Assembly (NCBI GenBank): GCA_003141895.1
Contig: PLNT01000007.1
Span: 247,889 to 311,888 of the forward strand
Direction of reading: 5' to 3'
From: Bacteroidales bacterium
GTDB lineage: Bacteria > Bacteroidota > Bacteroidia > Bacteroidales > VadinHA17
DNA: 64,000 bases
The first letter of the stretch is position 1; each line of letters starts with the position of its first letter. A program made the position numbers and the translations under genes. This document shows positions 63,734 to 64,000 of the stretch, piece after piece. Under the pieces are notes generated by a model that made no database searches, was not told the DNA's origin, and was given only the letters and a program-made list of their open reading frames with translations.

Positions 63734-64000
63734 TATTCCTAAACAACTGTGAATGTAAATATAGTAAGTCTGATGAATAAATTATTAAAATGAGAAAATA
63801 TTGGATATTGGGTCATTGTTCGTCTAAGGAGATTCCTCGCCCGTAATAGGATTTTACGAGTCAACCTGAGTTTTTATACAATTTTTTGCACTCCAGGATT
63901 TTATGACAACTTTATTGGGAGATTCCTCATTCCGCTGACGCTCCATTCGGAATGACACATATCTAGATTAAAGGGTTAAGCAAGGCAGAGAAGCCGATTT
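63734..64000. other. Right-edge intergenic sequence, no gene seen
   Basis: 267 bases to the window edge. It contains GAGATTCCTC twice (about 63829 and 63920), the second followed by CGCTCCATTCGGAATGACA, a dispersed intergenic phrase seen in many Bacteroidota. No open frame of interest. Confidence 0.5.

Overview
The window looks like a chromosomal segment of a member of the Bacteroidota (Bacteroidetes), probably Bacteroidales-like. It is A+T rich, has loosely spaced genes with few obvious Shine-Dalgarno sequences, and carries families typical of that phylum: two FISUMP-domain lipoproteins, a DUF4954 protein, a NagX-type acyltransferase, a SusD/T9SS-free set of periplasmic lipoproteins, a GH2 exo-glycosidase, cellobiose 2-epimerase-like and XRE-cupin/acyl-CoA synthetase pairs. 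There is no phage structural module, no rRNA and no CRISPR array. One tRNA-Lys(CTT) is present. The first gene is cut by the left edge.

Layout. 1-4.7 kb: ABC exporter pair, small secreted proteins, TatA and an OmpH/Skp-like chaperone. 5.1-9.9 kb: an island resembling a decayed DNA phosphorothioation locus: a DndC-like protein fused in frame to the back half of an HNH endonuclease, a 39-codon remnant of rmuC, a BRO/DinD-like gene, an intact rmuC and a convergent cysteine desulfurase. dndD and dndE are absent. 10.3-15.3 kb: two FISUMP lipoproteins flanking a Fic protein with a conspicuous upstream operator-like repeat, an RDD membrane protein and a small lipoprotein; intergenic repeats are shared here. 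15.9-24.3 kb: NUDIX hydrolase, then a heavy-metal-type RND efflux operon and a two-component system; four ATTAGA boxes in exact 11-bp phase lie between the two. 24.5-25.8 kb: protealysin-like M4 peptidase and its emfourin-like inhibitor. 26-31 kb: DUF4954 protein, URO-D/MtaA-like protein, serine hydrolase.

31.3-37.7 kb: a cluster that reads as a glucosamine-oligomer utilisation unit: GH2 exo-glucosaminidase-like enzyme, ROK kinase, SIS-domain isomerase/deaminase and, divergently, a NagX/HGSNAT-like acetyltransferase. 37.8-41.2 kb: M1 aminopeptidase and a PH/SHOCT protein. 41.4-48.0 kb: a second, HAE-type RND efflux operon led by a TetR regulator. 48.4-54.5 kb: XRE-cupin regulator with acyl-CoA synthetase, cellobiose 2-epimerase-like protein, DEAD-box helicase and an NAD-dependent epimerase. 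54.8-57.4 kb: slipin, then tRNA-Lys flanked on both sides by gene fragments (VOC and winged-helix families), then a polysaccharide deacetylase. 57.5-63.7 kb: C_GCAxxG_C_C protein, SBBP-repeat protein, GT39-like glycosyltransferase, Gfo/Idh/MocA oxidoreductase and aldehyde dehydrogenase.

Intergenic regions are unusually rich in short-period tandem repeats (7-8 bp units) and G/C-rich inverted repeats, many at convergent gene ends. The observations most worth follow-up are the DndC-HNH chimera with its duplicated rmuC start, the 11-bp phased boxes before the metal efflux operon, the Fic operator, the protealysin-emfourin pair and the scarred tRNA-Lys locus. All family assignments are by eye from motifs; no database search was run.
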